Part shown: one piece after another, positions 48,695 to 61,605 of the stretch
How positions within the stretch are numbered: position 1 is the first letter of the stretch
How the letters are laid out: every line of letters begins with the position of its first letter
Source of the DNA: Galaxea fascicularis
Taxonomy: Eukaryota > Cnidaria > Anthozoa > Scleractinia > Euphylliidae
Length of the DNA stretch: 64,000 nucleotides
Assembly: GCA_948470475.1 (NCBI GenBank)
Contig: OX419346.1
Span: forward strand, 62,001 to 126,000
Reading direction: 5' to 3'
Translations under genes and position numbers: made by a program
Notes under the pieces: generated by a model
What the model saw: the letters and a program-made list of their open reading frames with translations, nothing else
The model's database searches: none
What the model was told of the DNA's origin: nothing

Positions 48695-51600
48695 GTTATG
48701 CAAATTCAAGACGAAGTCGAGGGTTTGCATAACTCTCGAGAATTCTCCCAACCCCGTGAGTGTTTATATCAGGCTATACAAACAGGAAAAAAGTTTTCTA
48801 TTGCTTTAAACTTCCTCTAAAAACTACAACGCGTCACACAACCATGTTTACATACTGTCATGCAAACACGCCTCTCAGCCAATCAGAGCGCGCATACTAT
48901 CTTAGTTATTTTATAAATATACATGTAATTATTATTAATAATTATTCTAAGTGGGATGGATATCATTTACTTACCCGTGACCTCATGTAGATTGGCACAA
49001 AGACCCATCCAAGAAGCAACAGAATCCAGCAGGCCTAGAAAGGGAAAAATTACAACACAATCACTTGGTAACATTGTGCACAAAACTGCTCCCATGTGCT
49101 CTAATGTCTCACTTTTTCCAACGGAAGCCATTTATTCTGCTGGAAATAATTTCCAGCAGAATTAGTTAATAATTATTATTAATTATAACTCAAAAATGAA
49201 CTTGGTGACCCCCTTTTTTTAGTACTGAAATGCGATCAGTATGCTAAGATGTAACTTTTTGTAAAGTTTTAAAAAAATTATAGGAGCAGATTCAGAGCCA
49301 CCTTAAAATTTGCAGCATTTAAGGTGGCTCTGAATCGACTCATACAAATTTTTTAAAACTTTGCAGAAAGTTACATCTTAGCATACTAGGGTGTTTTTAA
49401 CAGGTTATACTGTTGCTATGGTAACCAATTATGTCAAGAAAATGTTTGGGCATTCATTTGGTACCATCATTATAGTATCAACTGATAAAGTGTGGTAGTA
49501 TTGATCCATCAAAGTATATGGGCTGGGAAGTGCTACAAATCAGGTTTGAGCCACCTTAAACCCGTGCTTTCTTGAAGGAATTTTGCATATTAATTAATTA
49601 TTGATCCAGGAAACATTATTGCCTGCCCAATAGCAAGTTCTTTTTCAAAGGAAAGTACAGGCGAACTGGAGTTTCAATAGGAGTGAGAGGTTTGTACCTT
49701 AATAATAAATTATTCTTCATCTTTTCTTCTTGTCTTTACTACACCTTACCTGCCACTCATACGACACAACACCAATCCCAGTTGCAGCTCCTGATCCAGC
49801 CAAACCAACAAAATGCTCGCTACCAATGTTACTGGCAAACAAACTGGGTCCAACCTGTCAAATTATTTAATGTTACAAATATATCACTACTATAGTCAAC
49901 TGAAAATAATTCAGTTTTTAGTTTTCATTATCAGCTGTTGCAGAACCAGAGAACACTATGGTCTTTGCTTGGTGAACATTTCAGCTACATTCATTTACAT
50001 GCCCTTTACTCTGAGCTAATTTCTGCATAATGGCAATCCCACCAAACTAAGATCCAATATGAAAACTATACTTAAATAATCTCTGAATCCCTTGGTCACA
50101 TAGTTTCACCACCATTGTTAAGCAATAAGTGTCCGATTTCTAACATGTTTTAACAATTAGATTTATGATCCATCAATCTGTCACACTGAGTTTTGCTTCA
50201 CTACACTTTTATAGTCATACTTAATCTGACTGTCTGAAGCTTACGTAAGGATTGGTCAAGCAGTAATTGCCAATAGATGTCCACTATTTTATTTCACTGA
50301 TGAGTTGATCTATATAGTTTTCTGTTGAGGAACTGATTAACCACAAACTATGCATCAACAAATGTTTCAGAGTGGATATACAACGTGAATGCTAGACTAC
50401 GGCAAAGCTTCACCTGGTTAGTTTTCATTAATTTGCAATGACATGCGACGCTACTCAGCCTGTTTAAATCGAGACAGTGTAATGTTAGGCCTGACTGGGT
50501 TTTTATAATGATTAATTGTTAATTTTAGCAAATGAAAGACTAAGACAATGCTGTTTCACCTGGTCATTTTTCATTAATTTGAAATGGTGCTTATAAACTT
50601 AGCCTGTTAAACAAAGACTGAGTGCTGTTTGGACTGATCATTTAAATTTTAGCAATTAAATGAAAATGGGACCCAAGGTTATAAAATTTTGTAAAAGCAG
50701 AGCTTTTGGTTAATGTTCTATATATGTCATATATTTAAGTTATATAGCAATGCTTTGCCTAACATACAGGTACTGATTTCATAATATTGAGATAACTGTT
50801 GACAGCAGATGTGTACACATTACATGTTCTTTCCACAAAGTTTTGAATGTACAATTCACCACAGTGACTGTCCAGCTAACCAAAATAATTTACTTAAGTA
50901 AAATGTTCAGTTTTATTTGCATCAAATAACTAATAAAAGATAACCAGACCAAATGAAATTTCTAAAAGTACAACAAGTAGGTCCGTATATACAATTATGT
51001 AGTCAAATCATTTTTGATAATATTCGTGAACACTGACAGCTCAGTAGTGCATTAAGCTCAGCACACTGGAAATCAGAAAACAACAAATTAAAAGAGATGG
51101 GTCAACCAAACAAAATTGAGAACTTCTGAAGTTACATATTATGTATGTATCAGACTATTACTTGTACTACTCCTGGTTCTTGTTTATAAGTCTCACTTCT
51201 GGACCACCTTTCTGAAAATTATTATTTAATCATGGAAAGCTGCCATTACTTAATTCCCAAGGAATGCTTATTCCAATAATTAGCATTTTCATTCTTTGAC
51301 CAAGGCCAAGCAGAAGCTACACACAAAAACTCTTACCCACAAAATATATTATCTTGGAAGGGGACTGCTAAATTAATATCAACCTACAGTGTATGCAACC
51401 ATTTTGGAGTCCAACAAGTGAGTGCAGTCAGAGACAGAGAAATTTGTATGCTTTAATGTTATTGGTTCATTCACTTGTGGACAACCTCAAAGGCTGCCCT
51501 AATAGTCAGGGAGACAGCTGAAATTAAGAAACTGAAATCAAGAAACTCACCGCCCACCACATTACAGATCGTCCAGCCAAAAAGTAGGTTTCAGCAGTTT

Positions 51601-54600
51601 CCTCAGACATCCTAGTTTTTCTGAACTTGGACTGTAAAAGAAAAAATGAGATACCATAGAATTTCTAAGAAAATTGCTTTTAATACACATACAGCTGTAG
51701 AAATATACATAGTACACCATGCATAGACCAACCCAACAGACATTTATGTAGTACATAGTTACGTCGTATAATAATGAAAGTTTTATGGTTCACTATTTTA
51801 ATGAACTCCTGAAAATAATTATACTTGTATATTGAATAGGCAAAACTTTAAGTGTTGATCCCCACACCTTCTTTGCATGTACTCACGGAATTACTTACTA
51901 GAGGATCAACTAACTCAAAATTAATTTATCTGAAAAATAGGACATAATGTTTGCTAAACTGCATAACAAAATTTGAATAGGCTTTCAGAAATTTGACTGC
52001 AACTTAAAGCAAAGGGAAGGCATCTGAGTGCACTGTCAACTGTCAAATACAGTACACCTTCGACTTAACGCATACTGTTCATGGAATCAGGACCTAGGCC
52101 TGCAAACAACTGGACCTTATTGCATGCATCTCAATGGTTCTTTCTTGTTATTTTCAGACCAAACTTATTTAATTCTTACAGTGTAGCTCGATCATGAATG
52201 ACAAAACAGCTTGCAAGGAACTCAGATTTAATTTTGTACTTAAACTTTTATTTTTCCTAATACCAATCTCCTTACCTTTAACACTGTAAACTATTTTAAC
52301 ATTTGTGTAAAGTATTTTTGAACAAAAATTAAATTGAATTGAATTGGAAGCTAATGTTTACTTGAGTCATCTGATTATATTTAAAAAAGGCTATCATTTA
52401 TAACAAAATATTGAACTTATGAATGAAGCAGGATGCATATGGCTATTGGTTAAGTTCCACTGTAGCTTAAGGCATGACTGTGTCTTATCATGGATATTTG
52501 CATTTTATTTTCATCTGAACAGTAAAAAACTTATTTGGATGTGGCACTGGTAGGTCATGTACTTCAGGCCTTGGTGATGTCCCGTCATACCAAAAAATTC
52601 ATTTCAAAGTATTCACAACAAAAAGACTCAATCAAATTCCTAATTAACAATAAAAAAATATGGTTCACAAATAACAAAATAACATATAACCATAGATTTT
52701 AACAGGAAATGGTTGATTCCACGAAATCTTGAACTTCAGACTTCGATCTTTATTTTCAAAACTTATGTAAACAACCCTGTTCATCAATAGTCTAAAAAAT
52801 CGAAGGCAAAAAGAGGATTATATAAATGGTTACTAAACTCTGATCAAGTAGTGACAATATATTATGCTGGCTCTTTTCACACCAGAAGAAGGACAATGGA
52901 CAGATGCTTTCAGAGGAACATTCACCAATGGCTAGATGAGCCATCATTCATTTCAAATGGATGAAAGATTAAGAAACACATTAAATGTGTAAAATTTTTT
53001 GGACATGCAAGTCATCATTTTTTGTGAACAGACAAGTTTTGCAGTGTGTCTAAACTAATATCCATCTAGCTACATGTAGTTTCCACAGAAAGACAACCAG
53101 CTGTTGACCTGTTTGAGACTGAAAGCTGTTTGTCTGTGCATGCAGGCCAATCCTTAAATCAGCTCAAGAGGGTGAAAGCTCATAAAAAGTCATTTTTGCA
53201 CACAGAAGTCATCATTTTTTGTCAACAGACAAGTTTTGCAGTGTGTCTAAACTAATATCCATCTGGTTTCCACATGAAGACAACCTGTCCATCTCAGTTT
53301 GAGACCGAAAGCTGTTTGTCTGTGCATGCATGGCCAATCTTAAATTTGAAATTCATTTCATATTACTTTTAATACAGCAATGTTACAAAGATATCAAACT
53401 TTAAGTCCGTGTAAAGCCACCTTCCGCAAATGCCTAACTAATTGACCTTTTGAAATTAATTTCTTTCCTAAAATATGTGACATTGGCACTTGTAATATTC
53501 CAAACATTGAGTTATTTTGGATATAAGAAGCCTACAGTAGAAAAAACACAAATTTTCAGACTGGAGGCAAAAAATAAAAGAATTATTGATCTGGGTTTAG
53601 TAATCCATCATACCATGAATCTTTGCACCTACAAATTAACCCAAAACATTACTTGATGCAATAAAACTTCCTTTTTATCAGAAAGGAAACCTTAACCTAT
53701 CCTTGGAAAATGCTGCTTTCAAGCAAAAAGAGGACCCCCCAAAAAAATTACCATTTAAAAACAAAACGACTGTGAAAACAATACGTAGTTGAAATAGTAC
53801 AACTCAAGAGCGTTCTGCAACACTACCACGCCTGCACGCCAGCTTCTTTATTTAATTGCCTGGCGAGATAAATGGCAATATTTACATGTTCACAGAAGCA
53901 AGCGTATTTGTCATTCTTCCAAAAACAATGCTAAACTCAGCTGTTCACAACTTCCGCAACTCGATCTGCTGCAAACACTCTGACTTCAACACCGATCTGA
54001 TACCACTTGAGGTATATAAATCAAGCGTGTCAAGCGAGGGAGCAAAGTGCAATCTTTGGGAAAGACACGCACCATGCGTTCATCTGCAAATCAGACTATT
54101 CCTCTCGTATTTATTAAACCCTTTGCAATTTGTGAGACGCACGCGCGCGGGAATAAAGTGAAGTGTCAAATATATTTCCCGCGTCTTGGATGAGCATGAT
54201 ATTCTTTTTTAGGAACGTTGCCTAGCGCTTGGACCAGACGTAATAAATTGTGATTAGTTACAGTGAGCAAATACTATTTCGTCGACGTACGGGCACTCTT
54301 CAAAACTTTCGCAGATTAGCATAATCCACGCTGGCAGATATTCTCGAGCATTGATGCGGATGGAGGCGGCATTACACAAAACGCTCGTTAGTTCACACCA
54401 TTACTTTTTCGGTTCTCACGCAAACGTTTATTGAACGACAAACAATTGAATTTACCCATGATCCTTCCCATCCTAACTCTAACTGCGATGTCTGTGAACT
54501 TACAACTGATTTGTGAGTTTCGGTTTACGAAACCACTCACAAGATCATTGACTAAACGCGCCCCAGGAATCGAGTAACCACGTTGCAGAGATACTAGGTT

Positions 54601-54870
54601 CGTGTTTTTTGTAAAGCTGAGCGTTTATAGATTAAACCCGCAAGACCTAGCCGTAGAAGTAACACCGGGAGTTATTCAAACACAGCAAAAAGGCTTTGTT
54701 TTCAATTCCCCAAGACTAAAAATCGCGCATGAGCGCCGTTTCCGCGAACTGCATAAACAACAGACAATCAGACTTACCCATAATCCGACAATGATGCAAC
54801 CAAGGAAATAAATGGCAATGATAACCCAGTCAGCGACATGTAAGGATTTACTTTTTTCGTCCAACGACAT
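42150..54870 (-). CDS. Gene 4: SLC5A-family sodium/glucose cotransporter, 14 coding exons
   Basis: Predicted Na+/sugar symporter, 706 aa. Exons in transcript order: 54778-54870, 51551-51631, 49750-49854, 48975-49034, 48171-48275, 47026-47131, 46499-46579, 45861-46183, 44563-44780, 44191-44335, 43998-44085, 43635-43883, 43106-43318, 42150-42403. All frames join; the stop is TAG, while the other three copies use TAA. Sugar-site counterparts are Asn67, His72, Glu91, Tyr313, Trp314, Lys344 and Gln480. The exon 8 loop (residues 231-277) is Thr/Met/Ala-rich with three sequons. Exon 1 (MSLDEK...) and the upstream DNA do not resemble those of genes 2 and 3. It is the closest paralogue of gene 3 elsewhere, including the tail with TSLDGA and KQHKPNEA. 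The first intron (3.1 kb) contains a tandem duplication. Confidence 0.93.
42640..43095 (+). mobile_element. Decayed LINE fragment with (ATA)n tail (gene 4 intron 13)
   Basis: On the + strand, broken frames read [41 protein letters not shown] and [11 protein letters not shown]. This is the order at the C-terminus of endonuclease-reverse transcriptase LINE ORFs. Frameshifts and stops are present. The fragment ends in an AATAATAATA-type tail and is antisense to gene 4. Confidence 0.75.
44781..45860 (-). other. Gene 4 intron 8
   Basis: A 1.1-kb AT-rich intron with no recognised element or ORF. Confidence 0.55.
47373..47527. mobile_element. Palindromic MITE, TA duplication (gene 4 intron 5)
   Basis: A 155-bp near-perfect palindrome. 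The arms begin CAGGTTAAATTT and carry CTCAGGTCATTTTT and TCAAAATGAAATTCCTTT. TA lies on both sides. Transcribed, it would fold into one long hairpin. Confidence 0.8.
48623..48805. mobile_element. Palindromic MITE, TTA duplication (gene 4 intron 4)
   Basis: A 183-bp element with arms of about 65 bp, beginning AGCAATAGAAAAC and ending in its inverse. Each arm holds AGCCTGATATAAACAC-like and GGTTGGGAGAATTC words. TTA flanks both ends (48620-48622 and 48806-48808). Confidence 0.82.
49238..49387. mobile_element. Palindromic element (gene 4 intron 3)
   Basis: Inverted arms of about 70 bp share AGTATGCTAAGATGTAACTT and GATTCAGAGCCACCTTAAA, around a spacer of about 10 bases. A lone copy of the inner word (GAGCCACCTTAAA) recurs at 49547. 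No target duplication found. Confidence 0.75.
49855..51550 (-). other. Gene 4 intron 2
   Basis: A 1.7-kb AT-rich intron. A stretch near 50420-50620 contains two related blocks (CACCTGGT-A-GTTTTTCATTAATTTG), suggesting a small internal duplication. No gene or known element. Confidence 0.5.
52250..52345 (+). mobile_element. LINE-like tail with (ATTGA)n (gene 4 intron 1)
   Basis: Non-coding sequence ending AACAAAAATTAAATTGAATTGAATTG, reminiscent of the short-repeat 3' tail of non-LTR elements. No coding part, so the assignment is tentative. Confidence 0.35.
53011..53347. repeat. Tandem duplication, about 197-bp unit (gene 4 intron 1)
   Basis: The block 53011-53157 recurs at 53208-53347. Both contain GTCATCATTTTTTGT, then CAGACAAGTTTTGCAGTGTG, and then GAAAGCTGTTTGTCTGTGCA. 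The copies differ by small indels. Part of the unit is also recognisable in gene 3 intron 1. Confidence 0.8.
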
Positions 54871-57800
54871 GATAACTTTCTTTCTTCAACACTGTGAAAA
54901 GAGAACACGTTGCAAAACCGGCGTCTGGTTGGTACCTTCGCAAAGCTCGTTCGTTTATCGGTCAAACCTTTAAAATTTTGGGTTACCAATACCTGAAACA
55001 AAAGTTAAGTTTTCGTTTTAGTTGCCGAGGACGAGGATCAGGCAAGATTGCCGTTTGTGTTGAAAATATTAGAAATGTCTCGGGGAAAACAACTACCACA
55101 CGCCGCCTACGAGCGCTCAAATATCACTCACAACAACATTCATTGGACAAAGATAGCAGGGAATGGAGGGGGCGTGTTAAGGGATGGGGATGGCGTAAAT
55201 GACAGCACACCCAGCTTGTTGATTGGTCAATTTTGGCTTCATGCTGTTTTGACTGGATTGAAATCGTTATCTGTTTGTTGATAGGCGCCAAGGAAATTCC
55301 AATTCTAACCCTTGTACTTTGTGTTTTTTCGCTTATGATAAGCAAAGGCGCTTCACATCCTGCTGAAAAATACTTAAATTTTCATGCAAACTGTGAAATT
55401 TTTGCTCCACAACCGAAATGTTTCACACTCCTATTACGTAATAGAACATGAGTTGTGCGCACTCACCATAACTCGATTGACGATTTGCATGAATAAGTTC
55501 CGAGTAACGTCGACCCAAATTTTAATGCAAACATTTACCAAAGACTTTTCTTGTTACTTCTGTATATGATCGCTTTTTTCCATGGGCAGCGATGTATAAA
55601 ACTTACTATACGCGACGCTGTCGCGTCTAAACTCTTTGCATAACACTTACGTGAAATATATTTCCATAGTTAGTTTCTAACTACGATATTTCGAAGTCAC
55701 GCGATCTCGATGAGAACCCATTGCCAAAATAAACATCTGATTTTAACCAGCTCAAGTGTAGTGTAAGGAGAACTAACAGAACAAAACAACGCTTTTCCGG
55801 AGAGCTGCAGTGATATAGCAGTTATTTACTGTGCCCTTAGGCTTGCCGGTCAGCCATGCCGGTCTTTGTAGTCACGAGATTTCTTAATAACATTGCGAAG
55901 TTCGTAATAACTAATTTGAATAAATAAACAAATTAAAGAGGCGTAGCGTAACACCTCTGCAAAGTGTAATCTTTGGTCTCATAAAGGGACAAAAATTCGA
56001 ATGACATTGCATGACCGAAACATTGGGGAAATATTTCACGATACAAGAGTTCTCTCTGTCTGCACCAGAAACCTTTGTCTGAATTACTGATTTCGACTTC
56101 TCGACTTCTAGCACGTTGTTCTCAGAGTTTTCATTTCGTATGTATCATTCGTGAATTCAGAACTCCCGGAGAACTGTTCTAGAGTCGGTTAGAACAAGGA
56201 ATTGGACCCTTGAAAGACATAGATGCGAGATGCCATCTTTCAATCCGGGAAAAAGTTAGAATGAAGTAGGAAACTTCAAGTGGCCACTCACGGTGTGCAT
56301 TCTACCCTTGATGTACAATTTGATACTCCGGATTGAAGCGCTCCAAGGGTCGATTACTGACACATTTAAAATTGGATAAATTTCTTGTTTTCCTGCTGAG
56401 ATTTTGGATGTCGCCGCAAACGGGTGCTGTAAATTGGAAGCTTTTAACTGATGTGCACCTTACAATAACTCAAATCCCTGATTTTATTTCCTTCTCATGA
56501 CGTTGCACCGAGGAACTTAGTTTGCACAAACACTGAGAGAAATGAGCTTAAAACTTCAGTATCAAGGTACATTAAATGAGGCTGAGAGACATGCGTGTTG
56601 ACGGGTTTGGAAATATATTGTCAAAAATATCAAAGAAAACTCTGATTTGCAAGTAATGAGAAATGTTCATTGGAATAAATGAGACGCTGTTTACATTCTT
56701 GTCGAGTGAAGACGTTTCTAGGAAACATTTAAATGGTTTCCATGCTTCTTGGCGAAAACTAAGTTTTTGATCTCCAACGTGGTCCGGGGTCCTCTAATTA
56801 AGCGGTATACTGACCGTTAAGAGAGCTCAAGATGAAAGTTAAACGGTGTCAAATAACCTTATAAAACGATTACAAAAAACACAGCCGGGACAACATTAAC
56901 AGGCTCGGCCCCGCTCAAAGATCGGTTTCACCCGAGACTGGGCCAGTCCTCAATAAAAGTGACTGGCCTGTGTGTGTTTCGCATCCCCTAGGGTGCGAAA
57001 ATTTCAAATGCACGCTCACTTGGTTCTTGTGGTTGAAAGAATATGAAGGAAAACATGACTACTTTGTCAGAGCTGGTTCTTCTGACAAAGATGGGTTTAA
57101 ACCTAGCCCACACAGCGAGACCACGAAACCTTTTAAAAGCTCATTTGAAAATTTCCTGAGATTAACCGGAACTTTAAATTTCCTCCTGCCTTAAGAGAAA
57201 TCAACCTTATGATCAGCTACAAAAGCTGAGTCTGATAAATTCTGTTAGGTATTGATATTGCGCTGAGGGAGAGAGCAAAAAAGTCTGTATTCCAGTTACA
57301 CACAATGTCACTGTTACGATACACTTTGACACGCGCCGGGGTGTAGCTACCTCTGGTACTCACGGTACGCACGTGCGTACCTGAAAATGAAGAATCCTGG
57401 CTACGCCCCTGACGCGTAAGCAAACTGGAACTGATTCATTAAAAATGACAATCATTAATGAGACCGCTGTTAGCGGCGAAAAGATTGGCAAAAGTGATCA
57501 CAGCGGTTTGCCAAGCCTTTCACTTATGCTTTATGTCATGACAGCTGTTTACGCAAAGCATGAAGTCAAAACAAAAAAGACAAAATTGTCTTTCTGGACT
57601 TTACTCCTTTTATGTCACAAAGACTCATTACACTTGGCGGCTATACCGTATCCAACGCTACGCTTATTTATGTTGTGAGTTCCAAATCAAATTTTTCAAG
57701 TAAAGAGTCGATATAATACTGCAGTACAAAGCGGTTTACCTCGATCCCAATCAGTTTCTTTCGTTTTTTTTATCAAGACAATATTTCCCCGTTTCCCCGT

Positions 57801-58840
57801 TCTTCCAAATATATTGTGCAGGGCTCTGGTCTACAAGTTAAACTAATCAAGTTCAAGAGTGTAAAGTCGCTCTAGAACAAGACCAGATTTCGGAGAAAAT
57901 CCGTCTTAAAGATAACGCCTCCAAGAGGATCTTTGTCCCCAAAAACTGAGCAATGTTCTCGCGACGTACCATTCTCATTTTACAGAAGTGACCATATCAA
58001 ATCTACGGATCACACCAAATATTTAACTCCAGAAAAGCTTTTTTCATTTCAAACGGCAGGGAACAACTGGCTCCCTATAAAAAATAACCTTTTGACCTAA
58101 TGTGAAGTACATATTGTCCTAAGCTACATTTTTCACACTCATTATTTCAATATTTTGTCTGGTGTTGTTATTTCAGTTGGAATATATGAAAGTCATATAT
58201 TTTTAGCTCAGCGGGTGACAGAGTAAAGCCCCATATCGGGATCCATGTTGTGTACGAAACTCAATTTAGCCCACCCCGCCCCCCTCCTTCCCTACTAGAA
58301 AATCGAATTCATGAACAGATGCAGTGCTCTGAACCAAGTGTAGCAAACAACTGGCAACTGTTCGGTTTGAGAATTCAATGACTCTCAAGTAATTAGAAAT
58401 GCTCATTAATTAATCCATTCGTTGATTCATTTATTTATTCCTTCAGTCATCATGGTCACCCATCTCAGTTCGTTCGATTATTCATTTATTTTTAACTGTT
58501 TATCTATTTTCTTGTTTATTTATTTATTGATTTGTTTACTTTTCGGCAGCTCCACTTTGAAAAACCTCAATCCAAAAGGAATTGGGTTTGTGGACGAATT
58601 TCTCTTGCGATGAGCTATCGTTGGCTGTTCATGAAGCTATCGACACCGCTTATAAAAACAAACATTTGTTTGAAATTTTCAAACTAAGTGCCTCTATATT
58701 GACATTCGCATATCGTGCTGGGGTGCCGCTGGGAATGTGACCCTGCCTTGTAAGGAGCTGTCCCCAGGTGGCTCAACCTGTAGCGACACGGCTCTTGGCG
58801 GACTCCGGCACTCTCCGTGACGAATCCCCCTTTCCGGTCT
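54871..58840. other. Upstream flank of gene 4, no gene seen
   Basis: Contains the gene 4 promoter but no block shared with genes 2 and 3. A 9-bp perfect stem sits at 57062-57090. A small inverted repeat at about 57331-57417 has arms near ACGCGCCGGGGTGTAGC and its inverse. No exon of a known family was found in any frame. Confidence 0.5.
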
Positions 58841-58846
58841 GCAGTT

Positions 58847-58894
58847 TCTCAGGAGGAAACATATCTTTTTTAAAAGATATGTTTCCTCCTGAGA
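58847..58894. repeat. Perfect 23-bp inverted repeat
   Basis: The arms 58847-58869 and 58872-58894 match exactly around a 2-base spacer (TCTCAGGAGGAAACATATC... and its inverse). It would form a tight hairpin. Confidence 0.9.
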
Positions 58895-61604
58895 GGAAAA
58901 ACGATCCACCAAATTCTTCAGCTGCCGTATCTTGTTTCGGTTCCAATTCAAACCAAAGTAGGATCGATTTGCCGACCGATTTTGAGAAATTATTTAGTCA
59001 TCATGAAACTTGAATTCCATTGTACAGCACTATGGCCTATATCTTTAATGTACAATTCCAAGCGCAAATGAAATACGGGTTGAGCCTTTTGCAACGTAAT
59101 AGCTCTAAAAATAGCGTCATACAGGCAGAACCAAACGCTATAATATAATAAATTGTTTTCCAGTTTACCGAGGTGAACCTATGATTGAATGTTATTCATC
59201 TCAAAGGGTGGTGAATTTTGACCCATGACTGAGTTCTTTCCCTGATAGGTATTTAACTGACCCAAATATGATATTATTAATGTAGACACAAGGCGCTTTA
59301 AAATGTCTGAAATATTGCTTTCTTCGAAATTTTGCACGCGAAAGGACTCTTATAGTCTCCTTGTTTTTCCTCTTCGGGAAACTAACAAAATTAGTCTTCA
59401 TGGAGGCAACAGTAGTATCTCGATCGGTGATTTTACAAATGGTTAATTTTATTGTTTGGTTTGTTTTGTACATTGTTTCCTTTGTTGTTATTTTATTTTA
59501 TTTATGATATTTATTTTCTACGAACGATCCCCATATCATAAGCTTATTGATCACCATATCAGACCGGGCGCTAGTGAACCACACGAATTACTTTTGTTTA
59601 CTCACCACACCAAAATCTGTCCGGCTTATGGACGATTTATCAACTTGTTTCCATCCTAGCACATTTACATGTGCGTAATGTTGAAATGTGAATTCAGGGG
59701 TTGCAATGGGAGTGTCGACGTCAAGTTTGCTGAATGCCAGATTTATTCAATAGTATCGTTGCAAGAGTTGTTCAAATATTGCGACCCTTTTATAACGCCC
59801 AATGAATAGCACTCGTCAAAATGTCTTCAAACAAAGGTTTGCTCTTCAAAGTGTTTCACGAAATAGACATTTCTTCTCTGTTGAACTTAAAGTATACTGT
59901 TTTTGAAACCTTTAGGTATGAACTAAAATCATTAAAGGTGTACATTCTTTATCTCCAGTCTATTTTGAACAAGTGGATGTTTTCATTCGAGTGCATTTTT
60001 ATGCGCCCGAAAAATTGCCTGCCACGCGTCCCACCCACGGGCGAAGTAATTTCGCGCGTGTACCACTTCGCTCTTGAAGATTTCCCGCCAAGCAGAAAGT
60101 CGGGAAAGCGATTGACATAAAGGAAGGTTGGGATTATCTTTAGAAAGGAAAAAAAGTAGTTACATGAGAAACCACTTTGGGCCTTCGCGAAGGCGATCGA
60201 CTATATAAAGTTAGCGGAAGCCAGTTGTGGCCTCTCTCTTTTGTGGTGAGAGTGGTAAGGTAAAAATACATGCTTTCAATTTCTGAACACCCAGGAATAG
60301 CCTAAAGTCTACACAGGAATAGAGCCATTGCGGAATTCTTCTTATCAAATATCAACTGTCAGAATAGTTCCGAACTGAGGTAGCACGTTGTAGCGCGTTC
60401 CCAACACAGTAGAAGTTTTGTCTACGTGAATTCCCACTCCATATCTCCGGCCCAAACCTCTTCTCAAAGGGGGGCACTACAGGTGGATCACTCGGAGAAA
60501 ACGAGGAATTGAGAATGATAGAAAGAAGGGTAGAAAAGGAGATATTCATAAACCGGTAATTTATTTTGGCTTACGATTCCCAAATGTTCGCGAAGATGTG
60601 CTTTCTTTTTGAGGGGGCGGACGTTTTTTTAACCTTTAAAGGCTCTGAGAGGCTTTCATGGTATATTGAAATTTCGTGGACAAGGAAGCTTCTTGCATTG
60701 TTTACAAGTCTATGCAAGACATGGATGACATCGCAGTTACGTAACATGTCGATATTGTGCGCGCACTCAGTGAACGAAACGAGAAACGAACACATGACTC
60801 CTGTCGACAATGCTTCAGGGCCCTTTCATCATCGGTCTTGAACCAACGGAAAGCCCATGACTCTGTGAATTCACCAGGAAGAATGGATCAGAATATGAGC
60901 TATTTTGGAGATCCACTTTGTTTGATTTGATCTCATACAGCATCCGCAAACGTTGTATTAAGGCAAATGTTTGAGGTTTAAGAAACATGCTGAGTCAAAA
61001 GAAAAGCTTCTCAACACAATGACTCCGCTTTCAAATGGTCCGTGAACGTGATAAATTACAAAATTAAAAACTCTTGAACCACTATTGTTTCAGTAAACTA
61101 CTGAGGTAAAACTAAAACCGCAGCCTTCTAGAATCATCAGTTTGACATTTTGTTACAGGAAAATTTCGCAGGCCTCTGTCTTTTCCAACGCTCCAGTTAC
61201 ACGTGTGCGGCCTAATTCCAGCGAAAGAATGTTTTGTGGCCCAAGAAAATCAGTCCTTAATATTGTCACGTTTAAACTGGTTTGACGTTAAAAATGATGA
61301 AACCTAGAATATTTTTACATGTTATGCTCGTATACCGGCACTTTTTCAGACAAGGAATTTTGTTTGGATTTGTTTTGACATGACCGCATAAGTCACGCAC
61401 TATGAATGAAGAGTGGGACTGGGTAGAAAAAGGTCATTGCTCGCGCCTACTTTTCTCAGGAGTGGTAAACAAGCAAAGTCCTAGATTTAAGAACTGAGGC
61501 TATAACCTATTTCCGGATAGGGCGTCCGAGCTCCAGTAATTATTGACTTTTTGAGGGCGCAGACATGATTCGAAAAGCAAATGCAATACAACTATCAATA
61601 GATA
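58895..61604. other. Region without recognised features
   Basis: ORFs such as 59821-60120 (+) and 60566-60841 (+) lack similarity to any family I know and have no exon-like boundaries that I trust. Confidence 0.45.
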
Positions 61605-61605
61605 C

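Noticed and set aside
59821..60120. 99-residue + strand ORF
   Set aside because: Composition and motifs do not suggest a protein family; ORFs of this length are expected by chance in 64 kb.
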